IMG/VR virus record: IMGVR_UViG_3300012944_000029
Span: 1 to 53,777 of that record
Length of the DNA stretch: 53,777 nucleotides
Origin: a virus
Reading direction: 5' to 3' (one strand)
Positions 46,485 to 53,777 of the stretch are shown piece by piece (the first letter of the stretch is position 1; the number at the start of each line of letters is the position of its first letter). Position numbers and translations under genes: made by a program. Under the pieces are notes generated by a model. The model had not been told where the DNA came from, did not search any database, and saw nothing but the letters and a program-made list of their open reading frames with translations.

Positions 46485-47591
46485 TCACGGCTTTCGCTTC
46501 AGCGTTCCGGTGGCCGGATTAATGTAAAGCGTGCCCGATGGCAGAGCATCATATTCGGCAGCCGTTGTTGGACGAGAGGTTCCAACCGGAGGCGCATGCA
46601 GGCCACTCTTGGGATTGGTCTGGTCTGGCACTGAGGCTGCCCCCGGAGTCGCAGTGGGCGAAGAGGCAGAAAGCGGTTTGGAAAGGTAAGAATATTTCCG
46701 CTGAACCCTGACCCTCTCTGCCGCGAACAGTCTGTTCTGTGTATCCATTTCTTCAGGACTTCGGGTCGTGGACAAATATGCCTTTTCCCGGATTTCAATT
46801 GATTGCAAATCCGCGCTCATTGCTTTCAGACCCATTCTTAACTCGCCTGACATGCCAGTCGGCCCGTTTACCAGGTATTTATTTATGTCGTTGGCATTTT
46901 TAAAGTCTGCAAGCTCCATCCGACCTTGTTGCTTTTGGGCTTCCAACCCAGAAGCGTTGTTAGCCCGCTCATCAATCGCGCCCAGCGTGTTTGCTCCCCG
47001 CTGCTGCCACACTTCCAAAAGCTGGGCTTGTTTGCGCTCTTCAAGCTGCAACCCCGCCGCGGCAATGTCAGATCCGTCAAAATATGTCTCTCCATTTGGG
47101 CGTTTTCTCTCGGGCACATCAACGCCTCCATGAGTCCGCAACCAATCCACCGCCACGAGGTTTTTCGTGTCCATTTCATCCTGGGCACGCGCAGCGCTAT
47201 TCTGCGCTGTCGTCTTTTTCATCAGCGCGACAAAATCCAGGCTCTTGGTAGAGCGCAACCCTTGCGGCGTCGTATCCAGGATGCTGCCCTCATCCCCTTG
47301 CGCCCACTTCGAAATGATCGGGGCGTCCCATGCGCGGTCATTCACATCCTGGGCGAGCACTTGGTTATGCAAACCTTCCGACTGAATTGTCGCAGCGTCC
47401 ATCCTGTTCTTAAGATCGAGCTGTTGCATCTGGAGCGGAAGCTTTTGCTGCTCCATGGCCAACTCCTGTTGACGCCCCATGCTCTGAGCCACCATAGAGC
47501 CAGCCGACAGGCCCTTGGTCCAGATGTCAGCAGGGCTCTCCTTGGGGTTGAGCCACGAGATGTTGGCAACGTTGGCGTCGTACCATGCCAT
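46485..47591 (-). CDS. Internal virion protein
   Basis: A 368-residue, Gln/Ala-rich helical protein from ATG 47591, preceded by AGGA. The first 100 residues (MAWYDANVANISWLNPKESP) and the coiled-coil middle resemble core proteins of T7-like phages in composition only. Downstream neighbour of another virion protein, TGATATG junction. Role inferred as internal core or ejection. Confidence 0.68.
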   Translation of the reverse strand: MAWYDANVANISWLNPKESPADIWTKGLSAGSMVAQSMGRQQELAMEQQKLPLQMQQLDLKNRMDAATIQSEGLHNQVLAQDVNDRAWDAPIISKWAQGDEGSILDTTPQGLRSTKSLDFVALMKKTTAQNSAARAQDEMDTKNLVAVDWLRTHGGVDVPERKRPNGETYFDGSDIAAAGLQLEERKQAQLLEVWQQRGANTLGAIDERANNASGLEAQKQQGRMELADFKNANDINKYLVNGPTGMSGELRMGLKAMSADLQSIEIREKAYLSTTRSPEEMDTQNRLFAAERVRVQRKYSYLSKPLSASSPTATPGAASVPDQTNPKSGLHAPPVGTSRPTTAAEYDALPSGTLYINPATGTLKRKP

Positions 47592-47592
47592 A

Positions 47593-48543
47593 TCAGAATC
47601 CTGCTTCACCACCGCCGAAGCTTAAGCCGCTACTTGCTCCCGAAGATGCGCCCGCCCCGGCTCCCGCGCCTGCACTGGCCCCAGAGCTGCCCATGTTGAA
47701 TCCGTTAAAGTCTCCACTGCTACTTCCGCTGTTGTAAAAGCTATCAACTGAAGAACTGCCGCCCCCCCCTCCAGACTGTCCCGTGGGAGATGTGTAGCTC
47801 GGCTTGTTCCAACCCCCATACGATGTCCCTAAATAGGATGATAGGATGGACATTTCGGCATCGAACTGGCCCCGATCCGCCGGATTGGGAGCGTGCAAAA
47901 CCTGGGATGCCAGCCAATCACGGGCCATTTTGCTGTCGCGCTCGTTGGCCATCATGGAATATTGCTGTTGCGGCGTGAAGAACATGCTCGATACGTTGAA
48001 TAAGCCTGGCGTCGTGAGTGTGGCAACATTCGAGAGCCATTTCTCCGTCGAGCTTAAGGCGTTTTGAGTGGCATCAAAACTATATTTGATTAGCGCTGTG
48101 CTCTCAAGTCCAAGGTCTCTTCCAACGAGTGCATCCTTCATTCCCAAATCAGGGCCACCCCCGCTGTAAGCGAATCCGCGACCCACGGCTTGTTCGGCAC
48201 CGCTCTGTCCGATTGCCCTACCAACGTCGGCGGGAATCTCACCACGCCTGAATGCCGCAATATTCTGGTCAGTTAAAAGCGATAAAGCAGAATCTCCGCC
48301 CGCCTTGACGATAGCGTCATAATTGGGCACCCCAGCGCGCAGCATTTTGAGAAGCTGATCCTGATTGAACTTATTGACGCTGCCTGCAAGCTTTTTGGTC
48401 TTCCCGAAATTGGCGATGTTCTCCGAGATGGCCTGTTTCTGAGCTTCTTTGGTGCTGATCGGAGTGAAATCTGGCACGACAGGCTTCGTCCCGAAGATAT
48501 CCTCTCCACCCCCAAACAGGCCTTGAAATAATGCGGCTGGCAT
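47593..48543 (-). CDS. Virion protein with Gly/Ser-rich tail
   Basis: A 316-residue protein from ATG 48543. Helical body (KEAQKQAISENIANFGKTKK, then TLTTPGLFNVSSMFF) and a C-terminal 80 residues of Gly, Ser and Ala (GASAGAGAGAGASSGASS), typical of flexible structural proteins. Probably part of the internal core or neck. Confidence 0.68.
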   Translation of the reverse strand: MPAALFQGLFGGGEDIFGTKPVVPDFTPISTKEAQKQAISENIANFGKTKKLAGSVNKFNQDQLLKMLRAGVPNYDAIVKAGGDSALSLLTDQNIAAFRRGEIPADVGRAIGQSGAEQAVGRGFAYSGGGPDLGMKDALVGRDLGLESTALIKYSFDATQNALSSTEKWLSNVATLTTPGLFNVSSMFFTPQQQYSMMANERDSKMARDWLASQVLHAPNPADRGQFDAEMSILSSYLGTSYGGWNKPSYTSPTGQSGGGGGSSSVDSFYNSGSSSGDFNGFNMGSSGASAGAGAGAGASSGASSGLSFGGGEAGF

Positions 48544-48547
48544 ATCG

Positions 48548-49573
48548 TTACCAATGTCCCGCAGCTCCCATGAGGTTATCCACCCCCGATGCGCCAAAGA
48601 GCCCGCCGCCAATCACGCGTGGCACGATGACGGTCCCTTGGCCTTCGTAGCGGAGTTGCTCGGCGTTGATCAGCCGCACGGCGTCTTGGAGCTTCAGCCT
48701 CGCTCGATCGGTGAATCCATCCTCATCCAGTTTGACGCTGACGCAGGCATCCTTGAGCGCGGCGAGATTCCCCACGACCAGATAGTCTAGGTCCGACACG
48801 ATCGGGATATGCTGGAGGCTGACAAGGGCCGTGACTTTGGCCCGATTGTTAATGCTGGCATCGGCATCGACCATCCCGGACAATCCAGCCACAAGGTATC
48901 TACGATAATGCGGCAGGGTTTCGGACGGCTCATAGATTGCAAGCGCTTTGGTGCTTTGGCCGGTCTCGGTGTTGAACTCATAGAGCCTCACTATCCCGTT
49001 CGTGGATGGTTTCTGGAGGCCGGTCAGTGATGCGAATTTGTTGACCGTGAACTGTGGCGTTGTCGAGATGGAGACGTATTCCCCCTCCACGACCGTTGTG
49101 CCGTCCATGCTGTAAATATGGTTCCCGTTCGTGTCCCATCCCTGGAGGAGAATCCGCGCAGAAGCATCTTCCGCACGGTCGGCATACACCTTGATCTTTT
49201 TGTTCAACCCCTCAAGGTCATCGAAAGCCACATGCCCAGCGCCTCGGTCAATCGTCTGAAGATAACCGCAATTGGCTGTCTGTTGGCCCGGGCCATTCTC
49301 CAGAAACTCATACCAACCATTTCGGATCACGGTGAAACATGAGCAAACGCTCATGGCGTCAATCGCAACCACCTGCCTCGGCATCGTGATGCAAGCTGAG
49401 TTCACGCAGAAGGAATAGCGCTGCTGCCACCCGACGCCATTGCCCGCAGCGTCTAGGAGACGTTGCTGCCCTTCGTTGACGTAGTCCCGGAGTGCGGTGG
49501 TGTCCGTCGCGCATAGGCTCAGCACATGGGGAATCCTGGAAGCACGGACGGCGGCGAAGTTTAGGCGTGGCAT
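48548..49573 (-). CDS. Predicted tail or neck structural protein
   Basis: A 341-residue protein from ATG 49573. The N-terminus (LRDYVNEGQQRLLDAAGNG) is typical of short-tail proteins of environmental podoviruses as I recall them, with the motif CITMPRQVVAIDA. The remainder is beta-rich. Possibly a tail tubular or adaptor protein. TGATATG junction with its neighbour. Confidence 0.68.
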   Translation of the reverse strand: MPRLNFAAVRASRIPHVLSLCATDTTALRDYVNEGQQRLLDAAGNGVGWQQRYSFCVNSACITMPRQVVAIDAMSVCSCFTVIRNGWYEFLENGPGQQTANCGYLQTIDRGAGHVAFDDLEGLNKKIKVYADRAEDASARILLQGWDTNGNHIYSMDGTTVVEGEYVSISTTPQFTVNKFASLTGLQKPSTNGIVRLYEFNTETGQSTKALAIYEPSETLPHYRRYLVAGLSGMVDADASINNRAKVTALVSLQHIPIVSDLDYLVVGNLAALKDACVSVKLDEDGFTDRARLKLQDAVRLINAEQLRYEGQGTVIVPRVIGGGLFGASGVDNLMGAAGHW

Positions 49574-49574
49574 A

Positions 49575-50273
49575 TCAGGCCCGTTTGAAAAGTCTGGCTG
49601 TGCGCCGGATGAACCAGATGCAAAAGACCGGATGGACCGTGTTGTGCGCGACATCGCTGCCGCCATCGGCCATGACATTCACGTTGTCACCGCCGCCAAA
49701 ATTGTGGCCAGAATAAAGTCGAACGGCGGTTTGGCCGGAACCAGAAGTGAAGTCCCTCGACGTGGTGTGCTGATGCTTGGCCAGTTCAGTTTGGAGCAAC
49801 ACATGCCTGTCCTCACCGAAGTTCATGCCGGCGGTCAGGACATCTCCCGCCGCAAGTGTGCCTGGACCCATCGGGGACTTTGCCGCGAGTTGCGTGACGA
49901 CTTCCCACATCTGACCATTCTTCCACGGAGCTACCGGTGCGCCAGCTTCCCCACCATCCAAAGTCTCGAAGAACGTCGAAGCAACCGGAGTCTCGCTGTA
50001 ATACATCATCGTTGAACCTGGAGCCATGGGGTGCGTCGAAATCCAATCGCCTGTAGAATAAACATACCATGCGTCGGGTGTGCCATCAGCGTTGTAACGG
50101 AACCACGGGTTCCCCTGATCCGCGACGGCTGGCACGGCGTTTCCCGTGTTGATCCCCAGCGATCCCGAGAGGACCACGCGAAGATAATTCTGGAGATCAG
50201 CAACGAGCTGAGCCCAGTTCGTGGGGCAGTAATCCGACGCTGGCGGCGTTGCGAGGAGTTGAGCAGTGGCCAT
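49575..50273 (-). CDS. Tail collar-like adhesin
   Basis: A 232-residue protein. N-terminal region with NPWFRYNADGTPDAWYVY, and a C-terminal collar-type knob: GDVLTAGMNFGEDRHVLLQTE, ELAKHQHTTSRDF, and VHPVFCIWFIRR at the end. HQH-type metal-binding turns and a V-x-P-x-x-x-x-x-F-I-x-R end are typical of phage tail-collar/gp12 fibre tips. Likely receptor binding. Confidence 0.76.
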   Translation of the reverse strand: MATAQLLATPPASDYCPTNWAQLVADLQNYLRVVLSGSLGINTGNAVPAVADQGNPWFRYNADGTPDAWYVYSTGDWISTHPMAPGSTMMYYSETPVASTFFETLDGGEAGAPVAPWKNGQMWEVVTQLAAKSPMGPGTLAAGDVLTAGMNFGEDRHVLLQTELAKHQHTTSRDFTSGSGQTAVRLYSGHNFGGGDNVNVMADGGSDVAHNTVHPVFCIWFIRRTARLFKRA

Positions 50274-50275
50274 GC

Positions 50276-51076
50276 CTATTTATCCAGCTTATACGTGTCA
50301 ATCACGTCCCCGTCAACGCTGAGCGCTCTGAAGCTCAGTCTGTTTTGGGAGGCGACGATCTTGATTGCTCCAAATTTCGCATTGTATCTGACGACACTTG
50401 ATCCAATCGGCGTTCCGAAGCCACGTAAACTCTCACCACTAAAACCGCCCACAAAATAAGGAAAGGTACCCACAACAAGTCGCTCATAAGCATGTCCATG
50501 CCCTGACATTACCACATCGGCGCTCCACAAAGCGAATGGCCATTGCATCCAGACGCTTGAGCCGTGTGTAACGTCGCTCGAGTACGGTGGGTGATGACAG
50601 ACGACAATCTTCCATGGCGCGGTGCTCTGGCTCAGGGCCGTTTGCAGCCATTGGCCTTGAGCGGAGCTTGAGGTTGTTCCATCGGGCTCCCGGGGATCGC
50701 TGTCGAGCATGAACAACTCCACTGGCCCGAGGCGTTGACGGTAGTATCTCGCACCGTTGACGATGGTGAAAAAGGTGAGATAATCCGCCAGGTTATTGGT
50801 GTCCCAATCGTGATTGCCGGGAGCTGGGTAAAATGCCGACCGCGCAATCCACTCAGAATAGTTCGCATTAACGTCCGTAGCATAATTTCCATTGTACGAA
50901 TTGTCCCCGAGCGTGATGATCAGGTTTGGATTGTCCGCGTCGAGGAGCGCCTTGACCGCCGCTTCGTCACTGCCCCCGTCGCCATAATCGCCAATGGCCC
51001 AAAGCGACAGCTCGGAATTGTCGTAAGCCAAAGAGTCAGGCGGACAGCAGGAGATGGTCGGGCAGGTTGCGCTCAT
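50276..51076 (-). CDS. Calcineurin-like metallophosphoesterase in the tail operon
   Basis: A 266-residue phosphoesterase. All metal-binding motifs are in order: AIGDYGDGGSD, LGDNSYNG, PGNHDWDT, VVCHHPPYS and GHGHAYER. The pattern is closest to purple acid phosphatase-type metallophosphatases. No signal peptide is visible; an N-terminal Cys-Pro-rich segment (CPTISCCPPD) precedes the domain. It sits between a collar adhesin and tail genes, so it may be a virion enzyme acting on phosphorylated host-surface or teichoic-type polymers, or a soluble nuclease/phosphatase. Confidence 0.85.
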   Translation of the reverse strand: MSATCPTISCCPPDSLAYDNSELSLWAIGDYGDGGSDEAAVKALLDADNPNLIITLGDNSYNGNYATDVNANYSEWIARSAFYPAPGNHDWDTNNLADYLTFFTIVNGARYYRQRLGPVELFMLDSDPREPDGTTSSSAQGQWLQTALSQSTAPWKIVVCHHPPYSSDVTHGSSVWMQWPFALWSADVVMSGHGHAYERLVVGTFPYFVGGFSGESLRGFGTPIGSSVVRYNAKFGAIKIVASQNRLSFRALSVDGDVIDTYKLDK

Positions 51077-51276
51077 TGAAAATCCGTTTGACGGCTAAGG
51101 GCCGGATTGATTATCTTCATCTTCGTCAATTAGTGTTGATGCGAACGTGCCCGAGCCGGAACCTGGCAACCCCGGTTCACACCCTGCCAAGGGTGAACAC
51201 TAAGGGCACGCCAATTTTAGTTTTCATCTCATCAATTGCCAGTCAATCGACTGGTCTGTTCGATCCCGAGCACAGA
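51077..51276. other. Gap with possible small coding remnants
   Basis: A minus-strand frame at 51190-51095 (TTG start, 31 residues, GLPGSGSGTFASTLIDEDED) looks coding, and an overlapping frame in another phase begins MKTKIGVPLVFTLGRV. Together they look like one small gene broken by a frameshift. An inverted repeat TTGCC...GGCAA is also present. Not confirmed. Confidence 0.3.
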
Positions 51277-51471
51277 TCAAAAAGTTAGGGTTTGAATGTC
51301 GCCTGCGATTAAACGCAAGGTAAATGCCAGAGGCAGACACGCCGGGGGCGACTCATTAAGTTCCTCGCGGGGGGTACCCCATTGTTGCGCCGCCTTTCTC
51401 GGATTCGGGGAAAGGGGGATAAAGGGGGTTTGGGGTTCTGAGCCGTTGTCCCCTGCTTTTTTCTTTCTCAT
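51277..51471 (-). CDS. Hypothetical small protein
   Basis: A 64-residue protein, ATG overlapping the previous stop (ATGA). Basic start, Pro-rich middle (EPQTPFIPLSPNPRKAAQQW). No motif; perhaps a disordered tail accessory protein. Confidence 0.5.
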   Translation of the reverse strand: MRKKKAGDNGSEPQTPFIPLSPNPRKAAQQWGTPREELNESPPACLPLAFTLRLIAGDIQTLTF

Positions 51472-53180
51472 GCGGTGATCTGCGTTGGTTTCTCCTGGAG
51501 GCTTGCGAACAGTTTCATAAACTTCACCCGGCAAAAGCCTGTCATGGCCAAACGCACCTGATATTCGTAAGCGTCCCTGCTAAGCTTGGTCTGGCCAGAC
51601 TCGCAGGCGATCGGTGGCTGGCCAATCTCAATCTCTGGCCGATATTGCTCCGTCCAATTCTGGAGCGTCATACAATCGGTTGTCGCTTCGCAGTTGTCGA
51701 TCGAGCCGCACTCGGTCCACTTCGCCCAATCTACCCAGCACGGGTATTGGTCCGGCTTCCATTTGAGGTCAAAGTCCACTTCCCCAGCCACCCGGTCAAT
51801 GAAGAGTGTCAATCCCTGGAGGCGCTTACGCAACGTCGTGGCGAACGAGTAGGACCCCGTCTCGAAACTCCATGTGACGCGGTTCCGTCCATTGTCGAAA
51901 CGTTCATTGCGGGTCTGCTCCCAAAGCTCGATCTGATTCTGAGGGTTCAGCACGAACATGAAACAGCGCTCCTGACCGCTGATGGTGCACTTGAGAATCT
52001 GGAGGATGTTGAGCCCAGTCCACATGCCTTCCCAAACGGGTGGAGATTTCCCCGCCATTGTCGAGAGAATATCAAAATCGAGCACACCAAGCGCCTTGTG
52101 AATGACACCATGCTCGGTCCAATACGGCTTGGCTGTCATCAGCAAGCGATTGTCGAATAGCACCGCGCTAGACCAGTTCAGGAGCGTCTGATCATCGTCA
52201 TCAAACACGCGGACAGCTTCGCCCGAGACCGGCGTGTTGCCCCAGGTCGTAAAATCACGTCTCGCCATGATCAAACTGCACACGCCAACGTTCGACCGGA
52301 AAAACATATCACCATTGACGAGAATCAGAGAGTTTTGCGACAGCGCGCCGTACTGCAGGAGCACGACCGTCTGAATCGGCGTCGTGAGATTCTTCCAAGT
52401 CGTCCGATCTGTCGGGGCCAGGTTGGTGAACATTGTGCCCGCAGTGGACACAACAATGTCGCCTTGGCCAAGAGACGTGTCGGGAATGGCAATCACGTTC
52501 ATTGCGTTGATGTCCCCGGAACTGTCCGGGACACCAAAGGCACCGCCTTCATTCAGGAACGTGTTCTCTGTCACTTTAAGCACAGCGTCACGCCGACCCA
52601 GTGACGGAGTGCCTGACGGCCCACCAAAGATGTCGCCAGCCATATAGTGCCGACCTTTGGAAAGCCACACGCGGCCTTTGGCGTAAACCATCTGGCGGCC
52701 AACTGGAAGTTCTCCAGTCAGCGCCGCCGTCCGCATAGCCGCGCCGTTGTAGATGCGGGGCTTGGACTCGTCATCCTGCATGATGAGCCAATCCTCAGCC
52801 TGCTCGAACCAGACCTGGCGGCGGGGCGATGTCAGGCCGACCGTGATTTCCTTGACGAGATTATTCGTTGAAACATTGATGCGCCATTGCCGCCCATTGA
52901 TGGACGCCACGAGCACCGGGAGTCCGTTCGGTGGATTGTACGCGCGCGCGCCTTGAAAGAATCCGTCTTGAAACGGGGCTAAAGCGTCGTCACCGGAAAA
53001 GGTGATCGGAACACGCTTCTGTCCCGGACGCCCATAAGCGAAGCCGTTGCGGACCGTGCCATTCGTGAGGAAAGCGAGTTGGTTCTTACTGATCAGCGAG
53101 ACACGGCCCGGCCGGCTGTCGATGCCACGCTCAAGGGTGGAGAACCCGTCTGTATGATAATCACGATCCCTGGCTGACAC
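51468..53180 (-). CDS. Tail tubular-like structural protein
   Basis: A 570-residue beta-rich protein, GTG start behind GAGAGGA. SLISKNQLAFLTNGTVRNGF, then LPVLVASINGRQWRINVSTN and multiple short strands resemble tail nozzle proteins (gp12-type of T7-like phages, tail tubular B). It has a Cys-rich segment near the C-terminus (WAKWTECGSIDNCEATTDC). Likely the tail nozzle. Family assignment is by layout and position. Confidence 0.66.
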   Translation of the reverse strand: MSARDRDYHTDGFSTLERGIDSRPGRVSLISKNQLAFLTNGTVRNGFAYGRPGQKRVPITFSGDDALAPFQDGFFQGARAYNPPNGLPVLVASINGRQWRINVSTNNLVKEITVGLTSPRRQVWFEQAEDWLIMQDDESKPRIYNGAAMRTAALTGELPVGRQMVYAKGRVWLSKGRHYMAGDIFGGPSGTPSLGRRDAVLKVTENTFLNEGGAFGVPDSSGDINAMNVIAIPDTSLGQGDIVVSTAGTMFTNLAPTDRTTWKNLTTPIQTVVLLQYGALSQNSLILVNGDMFFRSNVGVCSLIMARRDFTTWGNTPVSGEAVRVFDDDDQTLLNWSSAVLFDNRLLMTAKPYWTEHGVIHKALGVLDFDILSTMAGKSPPVWEGMWTGLNILQILKCTISGQERCFMFVLNPQNQIELWEQTRNERFDNGRNRVTWSFETGSYSFATTLRKRLQGLTLFIDRVAGEVDFDLKWKPDQYPCWVDWAKWTECGSIDNCEATTDCMTLQNWTEQYRPEIEIGQPPIACESGQTKLSRDAYEYQVRLAMTGFCRVKFMKLFASLQEKPTQITA

Positions 53181-53186
53181 ACGATT

Positions 53187-53360
53187 TTATCCTCTCAAAT
53201 ATAACGCTTTACCTGACCCTTCAAATTGATAAATCGCAACGCCCCCATAATATGTGACTTTCATGGTGCTCTCGCCCGTTACCCAGTTCACCGATGTTCC
53301 GCACAATGGACCGCCGACCAACTCAACACGGAATAACTGACCGGCATTCGAAGTGATCAT
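53187..53360 (-). CDS. Small structural protein
   Basis: A 57-residue protein from ATG 53360. AGQLFRVELVGGPLCGTSVN then MKVTYYGGVAIYQFEGSGKA is a clean beta pattern. It lies between the tail fibre and the tail nozzle genes, and its stop overlaps the nozzle's ribosome-binding site. It may be a decoration or fibre-attachment protein. Confidence 0.6.
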   Translation of the reverse strand: MITSNAGQLFRVELVGGPLCGTSVNWVTGESTMKVTYYGGVAIYQFEGSGKALYLRG

Positions 53361-53362
53361 AA

Positions 53363-53777
53363 TTATGGCACCAAAACGCTGGCTTCGATGGTGAACCGCG
53401 CAGTCGAGGCCGTACCCTGCGGAGTCGTAAGCGAAAGATAAAGGATTGGGATCGTCAGCACGTCGTTGTTGGCAATGGTCAGATCGAGCACTTTGGTCGA
53501 AGTCGTCAGAGCGGAGTACACTTGCCCAGCAGCAACCACGGCAACCCCGGTCTTCGAGCCCCCCGTGTAAATCCCACCCGCGGCAGTGGTGAGGCTCGTG
53601 GATGCGCTCTCGACCGTGATGCGCCGGATAATATAGGTCGTCCAGGGAATCGGGATGGCCTGATCCGCCGTCGTGTTCATATTGGCGCTGGCCAGCTTCC
53701 CAACATAACCGTAGCCGGGAACGGCCAGCGGCGTATTCTCCGCAATGGCCGTGATCCTCCCCTTGGTGTCCACAGTC
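53363..53777 (-). CDS. Tail fibre, 3' part (continuation of 761-1)
   Basis: The C-terminal 138 residues of the 350-residue tail fibre that crosses the contig ends. The last 97 residues are unique to this end; the first ~41 repeat those encoded at 123-1. Beta-rich, ending in FTIEASVLVP. The stop (TAA) is two bases from the ATG of the small structural gene that follows. Confidence 0.8.
   Translation of the reverse strand, partial: TVDTKGRITAIAENTPLAVPGYGYVGKLASANMNTTADQAIPIPWTTYIIRRITVESASTSLTTAAGGIYTGGSKTGVAVVAAGQVYSALTTSTKVLDLTIANNDVLTIPILYLSLTTPQGTASTARFTIEASVLVP
53655..53777. repeat. Terminal direct repeat, right copy
   Basis: Identical to 1-123. See the left copy; joining them restores one continuous tail-fibre gene and a unit of about 53,654 bp. 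Confidence 0.95.

Noticed and set aside
1-53777. CRISPR array, integrase, repressor or DNA polymerase
   Set aside because: No regularly spaced repeats and no protein with the motifs of these families were seen on either strand.

Overview
The window is a complete or near-complete genome of a double-stranded DNA tailed phage, assembled as a linear copy of a circle. Bases 1-123 are repeated exactly at 53655-53777, and one tail-fibre gene is cut by the contig ends (5' part at 761-1, 3' part at 53777-53363). The unit is therefore about 53,654 bp, circular or circularly permuted. I see no sheath, tape-measure or major tail-tube gene. There are large internal-virion-like proteins and a 774-aa portal, so a short-tailed (podovirus-like) virion is most likely. 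The host cannot be read from the sequence. A lipoprotein gene and a heptosyltransferase-like gene point to a Gram-negative host. No integrase or repressor is visible.

Layout. The leftward (minus) block starts at a divergent promoter region near 27.72-27.87 kb and runs down through base 1, round the circle, to 43.0 kb. In transcription order it holds terL, a Cys-rich spacer protein, portal, two small proteins, scaffold, a C5-cytosine methyltransferase broken by a stop codon, a surface-glycan island (five glycosyltransferase proteins, a SAM methyltransferase and small partners), an adenine-type DNA methyltransferase, two DNGT-module tail proteins (one with LamG), a replication block (zinc-ribbon protein, SF2 helicase, primase), the major capsid protein, tail fibres, a lysis-like lipoprotein/membrane pair, the wrapped tail fibre, tail proteins, a metallophosphoesterase and three internal virion proteins. 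Two HNH endonuclease genes sit in this block on the opposite strand.

The rightward (plus) block (27.76-42.99 kb) is a dense set of mostly tiny genes joined by ATGA, GTGA or TTGA stop/start overlaps. Nine are zinc-ribbon miniproteins. It ends with a recombination module (ERF annealing protein plus a PD-(D/E)XK nuclease) and also carries a GH114-like glycosidase. The block is broken at 35.6-36.2 kb by a leftward small-terminase-like gene with its own near-leaderless promoter. Two leftward intrinsic terminators downstream of that gene seem to protect the rightward operon from antisense transcription. A second leftward gene, a small membrane protein, overlaps a rightward gene at 32.5-32.7 kb and has the same promoter arrangement.

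Most notable are: (i) the two HNH cassettes, which share a leader with identical spacing and a two-stem fold that differs by compensatory changes; (ii) a group I intron-like RNA core just before a major capsid gene that lacks a normal start codon for its N-terminus; (iii) the glycan island and replication genes lying between scaffold and capsid; and (iv) the leaderless antisense genes with matching terminators.
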